Part shown: one piece after another, positions 13,594 to 13,616 of the stretch | Layout: each line of letters starts with the position of its first letter | How positions within the stretch are numbered: the first letter of the stretch is position 1 | From: Tangfeifania sp. | GTDB taxonomy: Bacteria; Bacteroidota; Bacteroidia; Bacteroidales; Prolixibacteraceae | Direction of reading: 5' to 3' | NCBI GenBank assembly: GCA_018400515.1 | Contig: JAGYMR010000050.1 | Coordinates: 1-13,616 of the forward strand | DNA length: 13,616 nucleotides | Notes under the pieces: model-generated | Told to the model about the DNA's origin: nothing | The model's input: only the letters and a program-made list of their open reading frames with translations | The model's database searches: none | Made by a program: the position numbers and the translations under genes

Positions 13594-13601
13594 TATATTT
13601 G
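13594..13601 (+). promoter_or_regulatory. Candidate -7 element for a gene beyond the right edge
   Basis: TATATTTG, an exact TAnnTTTG match followed by TACC, lies just after the rplS stop codon and would start a transcript near 13608 running out of the window. No -33 TTG is evident. Confidence 0.35.
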
Positions 13602-13616
13602 TACCAGTCAAAAAGG

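Overview
The window looks like an ordinary chromosomal segment of a Bacteroidota bacterium, probably class Bacteroidia, with roughly balanced base composition. Three signs point there: repeated matches to the Bacteroidota -7 promoter element TAnnTTTG (with TTG about 19 bp upstream at rplS), little sign of Shine-Dalgarno sequences, and protein families typical of the phylum. These include a large vWA-like membrane protein, an M23 peptidase with a long beta-rich tail, a secreted C69 dipeptidase, and the pairing of a coiled-coil gene with zapA and rny. I see no tRNA, rRNA, CRISPR array, transposase or phage gene.

Layout: 1-2067 (-) holds nearly all of a vWA-like membrane protein that runs off the left edge. 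A spacer of about 600 bp (2068-2666) holds its promoter, two possible tiny minus-strand ORFs and a decayed tandem duplication of the leader of the next gene. 2667-3545 (+) is a secreted alpha/beta-hydrolase. 3721-4352 (-) is a two-gene unit of a small membrane protein and an acylphosphatase with overlapping stop and start codons. 4646-5914 (+) is the AAA+ ATPase RarA. It meets RNase Y (5918-7480, -) tail to tail with a 3-base gap, and the likely RNase Y terminator lies inside the rarA coding sequence. Upstream of rny in the same orientation are zapA and a short coiled-coil gene with a joint promoter.

8501-11282 (+) pairs an M23 LytM-type endopeptidase with AnmK; the two genes overlap. A C69 dipeptidase (11394-13085, +) and ribosomal protein L19 (13244-13591, +) follow, each with its own promoter candidate.

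Functionally, ZapA and the coiled-coil protein point to Z-ring assembly and share a transcription unit with the membrane-anchored RNA decay enzyme RNase Y. The M23 peptidase and AnmK fit cell-wall cleavage followed by recovery of anhydro-MurNAc; the C69 enzyme could consume released dipeptides, but that link is inference. The main unexplained structures are the duplicated esterase leader with paired inverted repeats, the long hairpin-rich leader of the M23 gene, the nested hairpin between zapA and rny, and the terminator embedded in rarA. I found no convincing new multi-gene system.
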